From an uncultured Faecalibacterium sp. (GTDB lineage Bacteria > Bacillota > Clostridia > Oscillospirales > Ruminococcaceae), in NCBI GenBank assembly GCA_900551435.1, contig URVW01000046.1:1-18143 (forward strand): a DNA stretch of 18,143 bases, given 5' to 3'. Position numbers and translations under genes: made by a program. Shown here in pieces: positions 1-6,663 of the stretch; position 1 is the first letter of the stretch, and each line of letters begins with the position of its first letter. The notes beneath the pieces are model-generated. The model saw nothing but the letters and a program-made list of their open reading frames with translations. It was not told the DNA's origin and searched no databases.

Positions 1-92
1 GGCCAAAACGGCTCAAAAAGAGTTCCGGATTTCTAATTTTATGCTATTTCTTTGTACAAGTTGCTATCGCGTTTTTGTTTTGCAACAGCCCC
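1..92 (+). repeat. Dispersed structured repeat, copy A (left part outside the window)
   Basis: This stretch matches positions 10419-10503 in the same orientation. Its first 44 bases differ from that copy at only five sites, all transitions. The match then continues through a less conserved middle to a shared end, TTTTGCaACAGCCCC (78-92). It holds the right half of a hairpin (apex GCC-AAAAC-GGC near 3-13, right stem around AGAGTTCCGGA), followed by T-rich sequence. A second small stem GTTGC (60-64) / GCAAC (82-86) is also present. The left half must lie upstream of the window. It sits just before the promoter of the symporter gene and probably terminates an upstream plus-strand gene; that gene is not visible. 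Confidence 0.75.
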
Positions 93-117
93 TTCTTTTT
101 CGAATGAAAGCCGTAGG

Positions 118-146
118 TTGCAGTTTCGGGGCATCTGTGTTACACT
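118..146 (+). promoter_or_regulatory. Promoter of the NSS symporter gene
   Basis: A -35 like TTGCAG (118-123) is followed by a 17-base spacer and a -10 TACACT (141-146). A TG one base upstream of the -10 gives the extended -10 form. The ribosome binding site AGGAG (172-176) follows, 9 bases before the ATG. The call rests on sequence matching only. Confidence 0.5.
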
Positions 147-185
147 GGGAAAAATTGTGAAAAAAGTGTTTAGGAGTGAACGCAA

Positions 186-1559
186 ATGGAAGCACGACAC
201 AGCAGTCGAAGCTCTTTTTCCGGAAAACTTGGTTTCGTTCTGTCCGCCGCAGGTGCATCGGTGGGCCTTGGCAACATCTGGCGGTTCCCGTATCTGGCAG
301 CAAAATACGGCGGCGGGATCTTCCTGCTGGTCTACATCGTGCTGGCCGTCACCTTTGGCTATACGATGATCATGGCGGAGACGGCATTGGGCCGGATGAC
401 CCGAAAAAGCCCGGTGGGCGCGTTTGGTGCGTTTGGAAAAGGGCGCTGGCGGGCCGTTGGCGGCTGGATCAATGCGGTCATTCCCATTCTGATCGTGCCG
501 TATTATTCGGTGATCGGCGGCTGGGTCATCAAGTATCTGGTCGAGTATGTGATAGGCCATGGCTCGGATCTGGCGCAGGATGGGTATTTCTCGTCGTTCA
601 TTTCCAGCGGCTTCTCAGCGGAGATCTGCTTCATTTTCTTTACCCTGTTCACGCTGGGCATTATTTTTGCGGGTGTCCGCAACGGCGTGGAACGAGTCTC
701 CCGGATGATGATGCCGGTCCTTGTGGTTTTGTCGGTGATCATCGCAGCCTATTCGGTGACCCGGCCCGGTGCATTGGAGGGCGTAAAGTATTTTCTGGTC
801 CCGAATCTCGAAAACTTTTCATGGATGACGGTGGTCACGGCCATGGGCCAGATGTTTTACTCCCTGTCCATCGCGATGGGCATTCTGGTGACCTTTGGCT
901 CTTATATGAAAAAAGACGTGTCCATTGAGGATTCGACGAAAAACGTTGAAATTTTTGATACTCTGATCGCTGTCATGGCGGGTCTGATGATCATTCCTGC
1001 GGTGTTCTCCTTTTCGGGCGGTGATCCCGACACGCTGCAAGCCGGCCCTGCGCTGATGTTCATTACCATCCCGAAAGTCTTTGACAGCATGGAGCTTGGT
1101 TCGCTGGTCGGTGTGCTGTTCTTCGTGCTGGTGCTGTTTGCGGCGGTGACAAGCTCCATTGCACTGACCGAAAGCGCCGTTTCGACCTTTGAGGATGAAC
1201 TGGGTTGGAGCCGCAAAAAGGCTGCTGCAATGATCGGCGTGATCATGATCCTGCTCGGAAGCCTGTCTGCGCTTGGCTATGGGCCGCTGTCGGGGGTGAC
1301 GATCATCGGAATGCAGTTCTTGGACTTTTTTGACTTCCTGACCAACTCGGTCATGATGCCGATCGCGGCCATCGCGACCTGTCTGCTGGTGGCCAGCGTG
1401 ATCGGTGTGGAAAAGATCAGCGAAGAGGTGACCCGGGATGGTCAGCCTTTCCGCCGGAAAAAAGTTTTCGATTTCATGATCCGGACGCTCTGCCCGGTGT
1501 TTGCAGCCATCATTCTGGCAAGCTCGGTGGCCAATGCCTTTGGATGGATCTCCATGTGA
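186..1559 (+). CDS. Sodium:solute symporter, neurotransmitter:sodium symporter (NSS) family
   Basis: This 457-residue integral membrane protein belongs to the LeuT/Tyt1-type family that imports amino acids or related solutes with sodium. The hallmark first helix is clear: AAGASVGLGNIWRFPY (21-36), where the unwound segment binds substrate and sodium. GQMFYSLSIAMG (221-232) matches the broken sixth helix, and AAVTSSIALTES (319-330) matches the eighth helix with its sodium-site serines. I count about 11 membrane segments, the usual number for the short bacterial members (440-460 residues). An acidic residue, Asp258, at the start of helix 7 is typical of chloride-independent bacterial members. 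The start is set by AGGAG 9 bases upstream. The gene appears monocistronic, with its own promoter and a strong terminator. The substrate cannot be told from sequence; tryptophan or tyrosine is plausible by analogy only. Confidence 0.93.
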   Translation: MEARHSSRSSFSGKLGFVLSAAGASVGLGNIWRFPYLAAKYGGGIFLLVYIVLAVTFGYTMIMAETALGRMTRKSPVGAFGAFGKGRWRAVGGWINAVIPILIVPYYSVIGGWVIKYLVEYVIGHGSDLAQDGYFSSFISSGFSAEICFIFFTLFTLGIIFAGVRNGVERVSRMMMPVLVVLSVIIAAYSVTRPGALEGVKYFLVPNLENFSWMTVVTAMGQMFYSLSIAMGILVTFGSYMKKDVSIEDSTKNVEIFDTLIAVMAGLMIIPAVFSFSGGDPDTLQAGPALMFITIPKVFDSMELGSLVGVLFFVLVLFAAVTSSIALTESAVSTFEDELGWSRKKAAAMIGVIMILLGSLSALGYGPLSGVTIIGMQFLDFFDFLTNSVMMPIAAIATCLLVASVIGVEKISEEVTRDGQPFRRKKVFDFMIRTLCPVFAAIILASSVANAFGWISM

Positions 1560-1574
1560 TTTTGCGCACAGAGA

Positions 1575-1613
1575 AAGGCGCTGTTGTGTTTCGCAGCAGC
1601 GCCTTCCTTTTTT
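1575..1613 (+). terminator. Intrinsic terminator of the symporter gene
   Basis: AAGGCGCTG (1575-1583) pairs perfectly with CAGCGCCTT (1597-1605), with further pairs inside, and is followed by CC and six Ts (1608-1613). It begins 16 bases after the stop codon. It lies in the 75-bp convergent gap shared with the glycoside hydrolase gene. The opposite strand has no good U-run, so it probably serves the plus strand. Confidence 0.85.
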
Positions 1614-1634
1614 GCCAAAAGCAGAAAAACATCT

Positions 1635-3407
1635 TTATTTTACCGCTTCTTCAAACGCTTTCTCAAGCGCTTCGTTGACAGTCCGCACCACAGCGGGTTC
1701 CGGTTTGATGGCGGCGCGGTCGTAGGTGAACAAGCCGTTCACCTCATCCTCGACGTCGCTCACTTGCGTGTACACGAGGGCGGACAGGCCGTTCTTCAGC
1801 TGCGGAAGGACCGTCCCGCGCTGAAGTTTCTGGTAGCGCTCGGTGAGTTCGGCGCGGGTCTTGGCTGTGCCGTAGCCGTAGGTCTTTCGGGGCGGTTCGT
1901 GCCCGGGCATCGGCCAAGCGATGCCGCCATATTCGCTCAGAGCGACGGTGCGCGCACCGGGGCGGAGATGGAGCGGATAGAAGTAGTTGTGGCGGGAATC
2001 CACATCGCCGCTGCCCTGATCATACCAGCCGCTGGCGGCATCCACAAGGCGGTCCGGGTCGAGGGTGCGGAGCATCTCAGCGGCCTTGGCGGAATCGAAC
2101 TGGCCCCAGCCCTCGTTGAAGGGGACCCAGCAGCCGATGCAGGGGTGACATTGCAGCGCGGCCACGGTGGCGTTCAGCTCCCGGTGATATTCGTCCCGGC
2201 TGGCTTCGCTGCCGCGGCTCAGAAGTCCATGGAGCGGGGCCGCGTCGGGCAGACGGCGCAGAAGAGGCAGAAGCGCATTGGTCAGGTAAGTCACGAACCA
2301 AAGCTTGTAGGCTTCGCCGCCGTTGACCATATCCTGCCAGACCACGATGCCCAGCTTGTCGCAATGGTAATACCAGCGCTGCGGCTCGATCTTGGCGTGC
2401 TTGCGCAGAAGGTTGAAGCCCAGCTCTTTGACGGTCTGCAATTCGTGGACGACGGCGGCGTCGGAGGACGGCGTGTACAGGCCGTCGGGCCAGTAGCCCT
2501 GATCCAGAAGCCCGTTGAGCAAGATCGGCTTTCCGTTCAGACAGAACCGCAGGATGCCGTGCGCATCCGGCTCACAGCTCCACTTGCGGAAGGCAAAGTA
2601 GCTGTGCACGGTGTCGAAATTCTCTTCCTCGCCCTGCGTCGTGCCGACGGTCAGATCGTAGAGGAAGGGGCTGTCCGGACTCCACGGGAAAAAGTGCTCG
2701 TCCGGAAGGGTGAGGGTCACCTCGCCGTCCTGATCGGCGTCGTCGCTGCCCCAGTCCTCGGCGATGGTCACGCCGCCGGCCCGCACGACGGCCCAGAGGT
2801 TGGCAGCGCCGCCCGGCTGTGTGGTGTGGGCCTTGACGGTCACGGTGCGGGCGTCGTAGTCGGGCGTCACGGTCAGCGTCTCAATGAAATTGTCCGGCAC
2901 GCGTTCCATCCAGACGGTCTGCCAGATGCCGCTCTGGGCCGGATAGAACATCCCGCCGGGGTGGAGCGTCTGCTTGCCGCGGGCCTGAACGCCGGTGTCG
3001 GAAGGGTCCTGCACAGCGATCCAAAGACGCTCGTGCCCGCCGCGCAGCGCGTCGGTGATATCAAAGGTAAAGGGCCAGTAGCCGCCCCGGTGTCCGCCGA
3101 CCAGATGTCCGTTGACCTGCACGGCACAGGCGTAGTCCACGGCCCCGAAATGGAGCAGCACCCGCCCGCCGGTCCCGGCGGGCGGCACGAAGCTGCGGTG
3201 GTAGTGCAGCCACTCCCCGGGCTGCAGCGTCCGGCCCACGCCGGAAGCTTTGGTCTCCGGGGAGTAAGGGACGAGGATGGTCCCATCCCAGTGCTCCGGG
3301 AACTTGGCCGAATGGGTGATGGCATACTGCCACGGACCGTTCAGGTTCTCGAAGCTGTCCCGCCGCAGGGCAGGGCGTGGATATTCCGGCAAAGGGTGCT
3401 GCATCAT
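1635..3407 (-). CDS. Glycoside hydrolase family 2 (beta-galactosidase/beta-glucuronidase type)
   Basis: This is a 590-residue enzyme of the GH2 clan. The N-terminal sugar-binding domain starts with the characteristic FENLNGPWQYAI (19-30) and spans roughly residues 15-175. An immunoglobulin-like domain follows (about 175-285), then the TIM barrel from about 290. The predicted acid/base is Glu432 in PFNEGWGQ and the nucleophile is Glu492 in ALSEYGG. Both catalytic glutamates are therefore present. There is no signal peptide, so it should act in the cytoplasm on imported sugars. It is compact and lacks the C-terminal domains of LacZ. The start at 3407 follows AAGGCGG at 7 bases; an upstream in-frame ATG at 3440 overlaps the promoter -10 and is less likely. 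Which glycoside it cleaves is not determined. No sugar-specific transporter or regulator lies next to it. Confidence 0.9.
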   Translation of the reverse strand: MMQHPLPEYPRPALRRDSFENLNGPWQYAITHSAKFPEHWDGTILVPYSPETKASGVGRTLQPGEWLHYHRSFVPPAGTGGRVLLHFGAVDYACAVQVNGHLVGGHRGGYWPFTFDITDALRGGHERLWIAVQDPSDTGVQARGKQTLHPGGMFYPAQSGIWQTVWMERVPDNFIETLTVTPDYDARTVTVKAHTTQPGGAANLWAVVRAGGVTIAEDWGSDDADQDGEVTLTLPDEHFFPWSPDSPFLYDLTVGTTQGEEENFDTVHSYFAFRKWSCEPDAHGILRFCLNGKPILLNGLLDQGYWPDGLYTPSSDAAVVHELQTVKELGFNLLRKHAKIEPQRWYYHCDKLGIVVWQDMVNGGEAYKLWFVTYLTNALLPLLRRLPDAAPLHGLLSRGSEASRDEYHRELNATVAALQCHPCIGCWVPFNEGWGQFDSAKAAEMLRTLDPDRLVDAASGWYDQGSGDVDSRHNYFYPLHLRPGARTVALSEYGGIAWPMPGHEPPRKTYGYGTAKTRAELTERYQKLQRGTVLPQLKNGLSALVYTQVSDVEDEVNGLFTYDRAAIKPEPAVVRTVNEALEKAFEEAVK

Positions 3408-3438
3408 GGTTCCACCGCCTTTTTGTTCTCTTGCGCCC

Positions 3439-3467
3439 ATTCTAGCACAGAAGCGGCCCCTTGTATA
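3439..3467 (-). promoter_or_regulatory. Promoter of the glycoside hydrolase gene
   Basis: Read on the minus strand, -35 TATACA (3462-3467) is followed by a 17-base spacer and -10 TAGAAT (3439-3444), preceded by TGC, an extended -10. It lies about 32 bases upstream of the chosen ATG and shares the divergent intergenic region with the gene at 3541. Confidence 0.55.
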
Positions 3468-3499
3468 GAAGGTTTCGTATATCGCCGCGCCCCGCCGCA

Positions 3500-3505
3500 T
3501 ACAAT
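3500..3505 (+). promoter_or_regulatory. Possible -10 box for the DUF4830-like gene
   Basis: TACAAT lies 35 bases before the ATG at 3541. No convincing -35 is present at the normal distance, so this is a tentative call. Confidence 0.3.
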
Positions 3506-3540
3506 GCTTTCAGAACGCAACAAGGGTGGGAGGCATGGGC

Positions 3541-4263
3541 ATGTTTGTGGTAACGCTGAACAAAACGAGCTTGAAGAAATTTGGCATCGGGGCCATGTGC
3601 TGTGCGCTGGTGGCCGTCAGTGCGCTGCTGGGGCGGTACATCAGCACCCGCACGGTGACAGTGGCTTCCAGCAGCAACAAGATCGAGAGCGCGCAGGACA
3701 TCCAGACGTGGTTCACGGGCTATGGGCTGGATGTGGACGGCGCGTCCATCACGGCGGATAAGGTCAAGATCCCCCGCAAATGGGACGACAGCTTTTCGGC
3801 CTTCAACGGAGTCGTCCAGCAGAGCGGGCTGGATCTTGCGCGATACAAAGGGAAAACTGTCGAAAAATGGACGGCCCTCATCCCGGCGGCCAGCAAGGGC
3901 GACATAAGCCGGTACGGCGTGCTGCTGGTCTACCGCAAAAAGGCCATCGGGGCCTATCTGCTCGAAAAGCCCTCCGGCACGGTGAGCGGTATCAAGGACG
4001 CCCAGACCGCCATGGCCCTTGCCGAGCAGGAGACGCAGCCCGTTTCGGGTGAGGACTACAGCGGCGACTGGGGCGAACGCCACGACGAAGAACTGGGCGC
4101 ATCGGAACAGGCGCAGGAAACGTCCGGCGAAGATTACAGCGGCGATTGGGGCGAGCGGCATGACGAGGAGCTGAGTGCGTCCGATCAGGCCCAGCAGACG
4201 TCCGGCGAGGACTACAGCTACACCGACCTTCCGCTGGATGCAGAGGGGTATCCGGTCGAATGA
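3541..4263 (+). CDS. Membrane-anchored DUF4830-like protein with tandem acidic C-terminal repeats
   Basis: This 240-residue protein has no assignable function. A short basic N-terminus is followed by one hydrophobic segment (about 14-30), which suggests a signal anchor with the rest outside the membrane. Residues about 50-145 resemble the DUF4830 family from memory: VKIPRKWDDSFSAFNGVVQQ (75-94), then GLDLARYKGKTVEKW (96-110). This assignment is an inference. The tail consists of two 26-residue repeats (169-194 and 195-220), each starting SGEDYSGDWGERHDEEL, plus a partial third (SGEDYS, 221-226). The tail is rich in Asp and Glu. The start at 3541 is preferred because GGGAGG lies 7 bases upstream; the ATG at 3535 is only 1 base from it. 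It is divergent from the glycoside hydrolase gene. The gap to ptsH holds a separate promoter. Confidence 0.8.
   Translation: MFVVTLNKTSLKKFGIGAMCCALVAVSALLGRYISTRTVTVASSSNKIESAQDIQTWFTGYGLDVDGASITADKVKIPRKWDDSFSAFNGVVQQSGLDLARYKGKTVEKWTALIPAASKGDISRYGVLLVYRKKAIGAYLLEKPSGTVSGIKDAQTAMALAEQETQPVSGEDYSGDWGERHDEELGASEQAQETSGEDYSGDWGERHDEELSASDQAQQTSGEDYSYTDLPLDAEGYPVE
4045..4218 (+). repeat. In-frame 78-bp tandem repeat, 2.2 copies
   Basis: Units are 4045-4122, 4123-4200 and a partial 4201-4218. They encode the 26-residue acidic repeat of the DUF4830-like protein. The units differ mostly at third codon positions, while the protein repeat SGEDYSGDWGERHDEEL is identical. This suggests the duplication is not very recent and the protein sequence is kept. 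Confidence 0.95.
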
Positions 4264-4278
4264 AAACGGTGGAAAATT

Positions 4279-4299
4279 TTCAACAAAAATTCTGTTGAA
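4279..4299 (+). promoter_or_regulatory. Inverted repeat upstream of ptsH (possible operator)
   Basis: TTCAACA (4279-4285) and TGTTGAA (4293-4299) form a perfect 7-bp inverted repeat with a 7-base centre. It begins 15 bases after the stop codon of the DUF4830-like gene and has no following T-run, so it does not look like a terminator. It lies about 40-60 bases upstream of the ptsH -35, where a regulator could bind. No specific regulator motif is recognised. Confidence 0.3.
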
Positions 4300-4340
4300 C
4301 TGTACCAAAAAAGTTGCATAAAAATCGGCGAAATGGAATG

Positions 4341-4369
4341 ATGAAAAAATAACGAACTGGGTTTATAAT
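4341..4369 (+). promoter_or_regulatory. Promoter of ptsH-ptsI
   Basis: A perfect -10 TATAAT (4364-4369) lies 17 bases after a weak -35 ATGAAA (4341-4346). The predicted transcript starts near 4376 and carries a leader of about 95 bases. Confidence 0.6.
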
Positions 4370-4384
4370 ATAAGTAAAGCGTCC

Positions 4385-4428
4385 CGCAGCAAGATTGGGC
4401 TGCGTCCGGTGCGGCCAAAGGCCCCGGA
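4385..4428 (+). other. Two adjacent hairpins in the ptsH leader
   Basis: CGCAGC (4385-4390) pairs with GCTGCG (4399-4404). Directly after it, TCCGG (4405-4409) pairs with CCGGA (4424-4428) around an inner GGCC-AAA-GGCC stem with a three-base bulge. These abutting hairpins begin within about 10 bases of the predicted transcript start. They could stabilise the mRNA 5' end or act in regulation. I do not recognise a LicT/GlcT-type antiterminator site. Confidence 0.5.
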
Positions 4429-4471
4429 TCAAGAATATGATGAAATGGGATGCTGGTAAGGAGAAATGATC

Positions 4472-4729
4472 ATGAAGGAATTCCAGTACACTGTCAAGGA
4501 TGCCTGCGGCATCCACGCACGCCCCGCCGGACTGCTCGTGAAGGTCGTCAAGGGCTTTTCCAGCACCGCAACGCTCGAGAAGAACGGCAAGACCTGCGAT
4601 CTGCGCAAGCTGATGGCTCTGATGGGCATGGGCGTCAAGCAGGGCGAGACGGTCACCATCAAGGTCGAGGGCGAGGACGAGGATGCAGCCGCAGAAGCCA
4701 TCCAGAAGTTCCTGAGCGAGAACGTCTGA
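4472..4729 (+). CDS. ptsH: Phosphocarrier protein HPr
   Basis: HPr takes the phosphate from enzyme I on His15 and passes it to the sugar-specific EIIA proteins of the phosphotransferase system, in the cytoplasm. The phosphorylation site GIHARPAG is present. With the start at 4472 the active His falls exactly at residue 15. This start also has TAAGGAG 8 bases upstream, whereas the ATG at 4466 is only 2 bases from it. The protein is 85 residues, the normal size. Aligned by count to Bacillus HPr, position 46 is Lys (codon AAG, 4607-4609) rather than the Ser phosphorylated by HPr kinase, and position 52 is Gly rather than Ser. The sequence around it is CDLRKLMALMGMGVKQG. It is the first gene of the ptsH-ptsI operon. 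Confidence 0.96.
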   Translation: MKEFQYTVKDACGIHARPAGLLVKVVKGFSSTATLEKNGKTCDLRKLMALMGMGVKQGETVTIKVEGEDEDAAAEAIQKFLSENV

Positions 4730-4743
4730 GAACACAGCGAACC

Positions 4744-4778
4744 AAAGCCCTTGCGGGAGTCCCCTGCGGGGGCTTTTT
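4744..4778 (+). terminator. Intrinsic terminator between ptsH and ptsI
   Basis: A long hairpin (about 14 pairs, two of them G-T wobbles) has AAAGCCCTTGCGGG (4744-4757) as its left arm and CCCTGCGGGGGCTTT (about 4762-4776) as its right arm, followed by a run of five Ts (4774-4778). It lies 15 bases after the HPr stop and ends 27 bases before the ptsI ATG. No separate ptsI promoter is evident in the 76-bp gap. It should therefore let only part of the transcripts continue, giving more HPr than enzyme I. Confidence 0.8.
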
Positions 4779-4805
4779 CGCACAAAAGAAGAAGGAGCAG
4801 TTACG

Positions 4806-6452
4806 ATGCAGGTAGGAACCGGTAAAAGCATCCTGAACGGGATCGCGATTGGCAAGCTGAAAATTTACAAGAAAAAGAGCACGGTCATCTCCACGGCGGA
4901 CATCGTTGACACCGCCGCCGAAGAAGCCCGTTTTGAGGACGCCCGCGCCAAAGCCATCGACCAGCAGACCGCGCTGTACGAGAAGGCCCTGAACGAGGCG
5001 GGCGAGGACATCGCAGAGGTGTTCAACATCCACGCCATGATGCTGGATGACGACGACTTTGTGGACGCCATCAAGGAGATCATCAACGGCCAGCACAAGT
5101 GCGCCGAGTACGCCGTCAAGACGGCGGGAGACAATCAGGCGGCGGTCTTTGCCGCGATGGATGACCCCTATCTTCAGGCCAGAAGCGCCGATGTCATCGA
5201 CATCGCACAGGCCATGCTGGACATCCTGCAGGGTGTGGACAACGCCACGCTGCAGGGTACGGAGCCGAGCATCCTTGTGGCAGAGGATCTGGCCCCGTCG
5301 GAGACGGTCCGGATGGACAAGAGCCTTCTGCTGGGCTTTATCACCCGCGAGGGCAGCTCCAACAGCCACACGGCCATTCTGGCCCGCAGCATGAACATCC
5401 CCGCCCTGATCCAGTGCAAGGACATTCAGGACGACTGGGACGGCAAGATGGCGGTCGTGGACGGCTACAACGCCTGTGTGTATGTGGACCCGACCCCCGA
5501 TCTGCTGGAGAGCTTGAAGAAGCGTCAGCAGGAGGACCAGAAGAAACAGGCCCTGCTCGCAGAGCTGAAGGGCAAGCCCAACACCACGCTGGACGGCAAG
5601 ACCATTCAGGTCTATGCGAACATCGGCGGCATGAGCGATGTGGGGGCCGTGCAGCAGAATGACGCGGGCGGCGTCGGCCTGTTCCGCACCGAATTCGTCT
5701 ATCTGAACTGCAAGGATTACCCCTCGGAGGACTACCAGTTCGAGGCCTATAAGCAGGTCGTCGAGAGCCTCGCGCCCAAGAAGGTCGTCGTCCGCACCTG
5801 CGACATCGGCGCAGATAAGACGGTCGATTATATGAAGCTCGACCACGAGGACAACCCCGCACTGGGCTACCGCGCCATCCGCATCTGCCTGACCCGCCGG
5901 GACTTCTTCAAGACCCAGTTGCGCGCGCTGCTCCGCGCTTCGGCTTACGGCAATATGAGCATCATGTTCCCGATGATCACCAGTCTGCGGGAGCTGCAGG
6001 ACGCCAAGGCCATCCTCGAGGAGTGCAAGCAGGAGCTGACCGCCGAGGGCGTCAAGTTCAGCGATAAGATCGAAGTCGGCACGATGATCGAGACGCCGGC
6101 CGCCGTCCTCGTCGCCGATGATCTGGCCGCTGAGTGCGACTTCTTCTCCATCGGCACGAACGACCTGACCCAGTACACCTGCGCACTGGACCGCCAGAAC
6201 GCCAAGCTGGAACCGTTCTTCGACCCGCACCACCCCGCTGTCCTGAAGGCCATCCAGATGACCATTGAAGCGGGCCACCGCCACAACATCTGGGTCGGCA
6301 TCTGCGGCGAGCTGGGCGCAGATACAGCCCTGACCGAGACGTTCCTCCGGATGGGCGTCGATGAGCTGTCCATGAACGCCAAGAGCATCCTGCCCGTGCG
6401 CAAGATCATCCGCAGCGTGGATCTGAGCAAGCCTTCGCCCAAGAACATCTGA
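4806..6452 (+). CDS. ptsI: PTS enzyme I (phosphoenolpyruvate-protein phosphotransferase)
   Basis: Enzyme I autophosphorylates from PEP and transfers the phosphate to HPr, the first step of PTS sugar uptake. The protein is 548 residues, slightly shorter than the usual 570-575. The N-terminal part (about 1-230) holds the HPr-binding and phosphohistidine domains. The active His188 lies in GSSNSHTAILAR. The C-terminal PEP-binding barrel (about 260-545) has GLFRTEFVYL (291-300), FSIGTNDLTQYTCALDR (447-463) and the catalytic Cys500 in WVGICGELGAD. The His motif departs from the common GGxTSH form, having Ser at the second Gly position and Asn for Thr, though the His and the following TAILAR are intact. 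A good SD (GAAGGAG) lies 8 bases upstream. It is cotranscribed with ptsH by read-through of the terminator between them. Confidence 0.97.
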   Translation: MQVGTGKSILNGIAIGKLKIYKKKSTVISTADIVDTAAEEARFEDARAKAIDQQTALYEKALNEAGEDIAEVFNIHAMMLDDDDFVDAIKEIINGQHKCAEYAVKTAGDNQAAVFAAMDDPYLQARSADVIDIAQAMLDILQGVDNATLQGTEPSILVAEDLAPSETVRMDKSLLLGFITREGSSNSHTAILARSMNIPALIQCKDIQDDWDGKMAVVDGYNACVYVDPTPDLLESLKKRQQEDQKKQALLAELKGKPNTTLDGKTIQVYANIGGMSDVGAVQQNDAGGVGLFRTEFVYLNCKDYPSEDYQFEAYKQVVESLAPKKVVVRTCDIGADKTVDYMKLDHEDNPALGYRAIRICLTRRDFFKTQLRALLRASAYGNMSIMFPMITSLRELQDAKAILEECKQELTAEGVKFSDKIEVGTMIETPAAVLVADDLAAECDFFSIGTNDLTQYTCALDRQNAKLEPFFDPHHPAVLKAIQMTIEAGHRHNIWVGICGELGADTALTETFLRMGVDELSMNAKSILPVRKIIRSVDLSKPSPKNI

Positions 6453-6477
6453 CCACAGAAAACTTGAAAGATCGGCA

Positions 6478-6515
6478 CAGCCCCCGAGCGGGAACTCCGC
6501 CCGGGGGCTGTTTTT
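6478..6515 (+). terminator. Intrinsic terminator after ptsI
   Basis: CAGCCCCCG (6478-6486) pairs with CGGGGGCTG (6502-6510) and is followed by five Ts (6511-6515). It starts 26 bases after the ptsI stop codon and closes the PTS operon. Confidence 0.9.
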
Positions 6516-6584
6516 ACCTGTTGGAAACAAGACCGAATTTCATGCATCGGCCTTGAAACAAGCGGCGCTTTCATGGCAAAACGC

Positions 6585-6613
6585 TTCACAATGATAAAGC
6601 GAAATGCTATACT
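6585..6613 (+). promoter_or_regulatory. Promoter of the CDF transporter operon
   Basis: -35 TTCACA (6585-6590), a 17-base spacer and -10 TATACT (6608-6613), with TGC directly before the -10. Both boxes match consensus at 5 of 6, making this one of the best promoters in the window. The SD GGGAGG (6652-6657) and ATG follow about 50 bases later. Confidence 0.7.
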
Positions 6614-6663
6614 ATATCTAAGTCATTCCGCCGCACAAATCCGTTCAAACTGGGAGGATCGGC

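Noticed and set aside
1584..3761. Long plus-strand open frame (725 codons) opposite the glycoside hydrolase
   Set aside because: The minus-strand GH2 protein has complete domain and catalytic motifs. The opposite frame gives a low-complexity Ala/Gly/Val/His-rich product with no motif, as expected in GC-rich DNA, and no SD.
4045..4218. Tandem repeat as a mobile or iteron-type repeat
   Set aside because: It is in frame inside a coding region, with changes mainly at third codon positions, so it is a protein repeat.
4466..4471. Upstream ATG for HPr adding Met-Ile
   Set aside because: Only 2 bases from the SD and would move the active His from residue 15 to 17.
4659..6530. 623-codon minus-strand frame opposite ptsI
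   Set aside because: It is a shadow of ptsI and runs through the ptsI terminator and the ptsH-ptsI terminator; no family resemblance.
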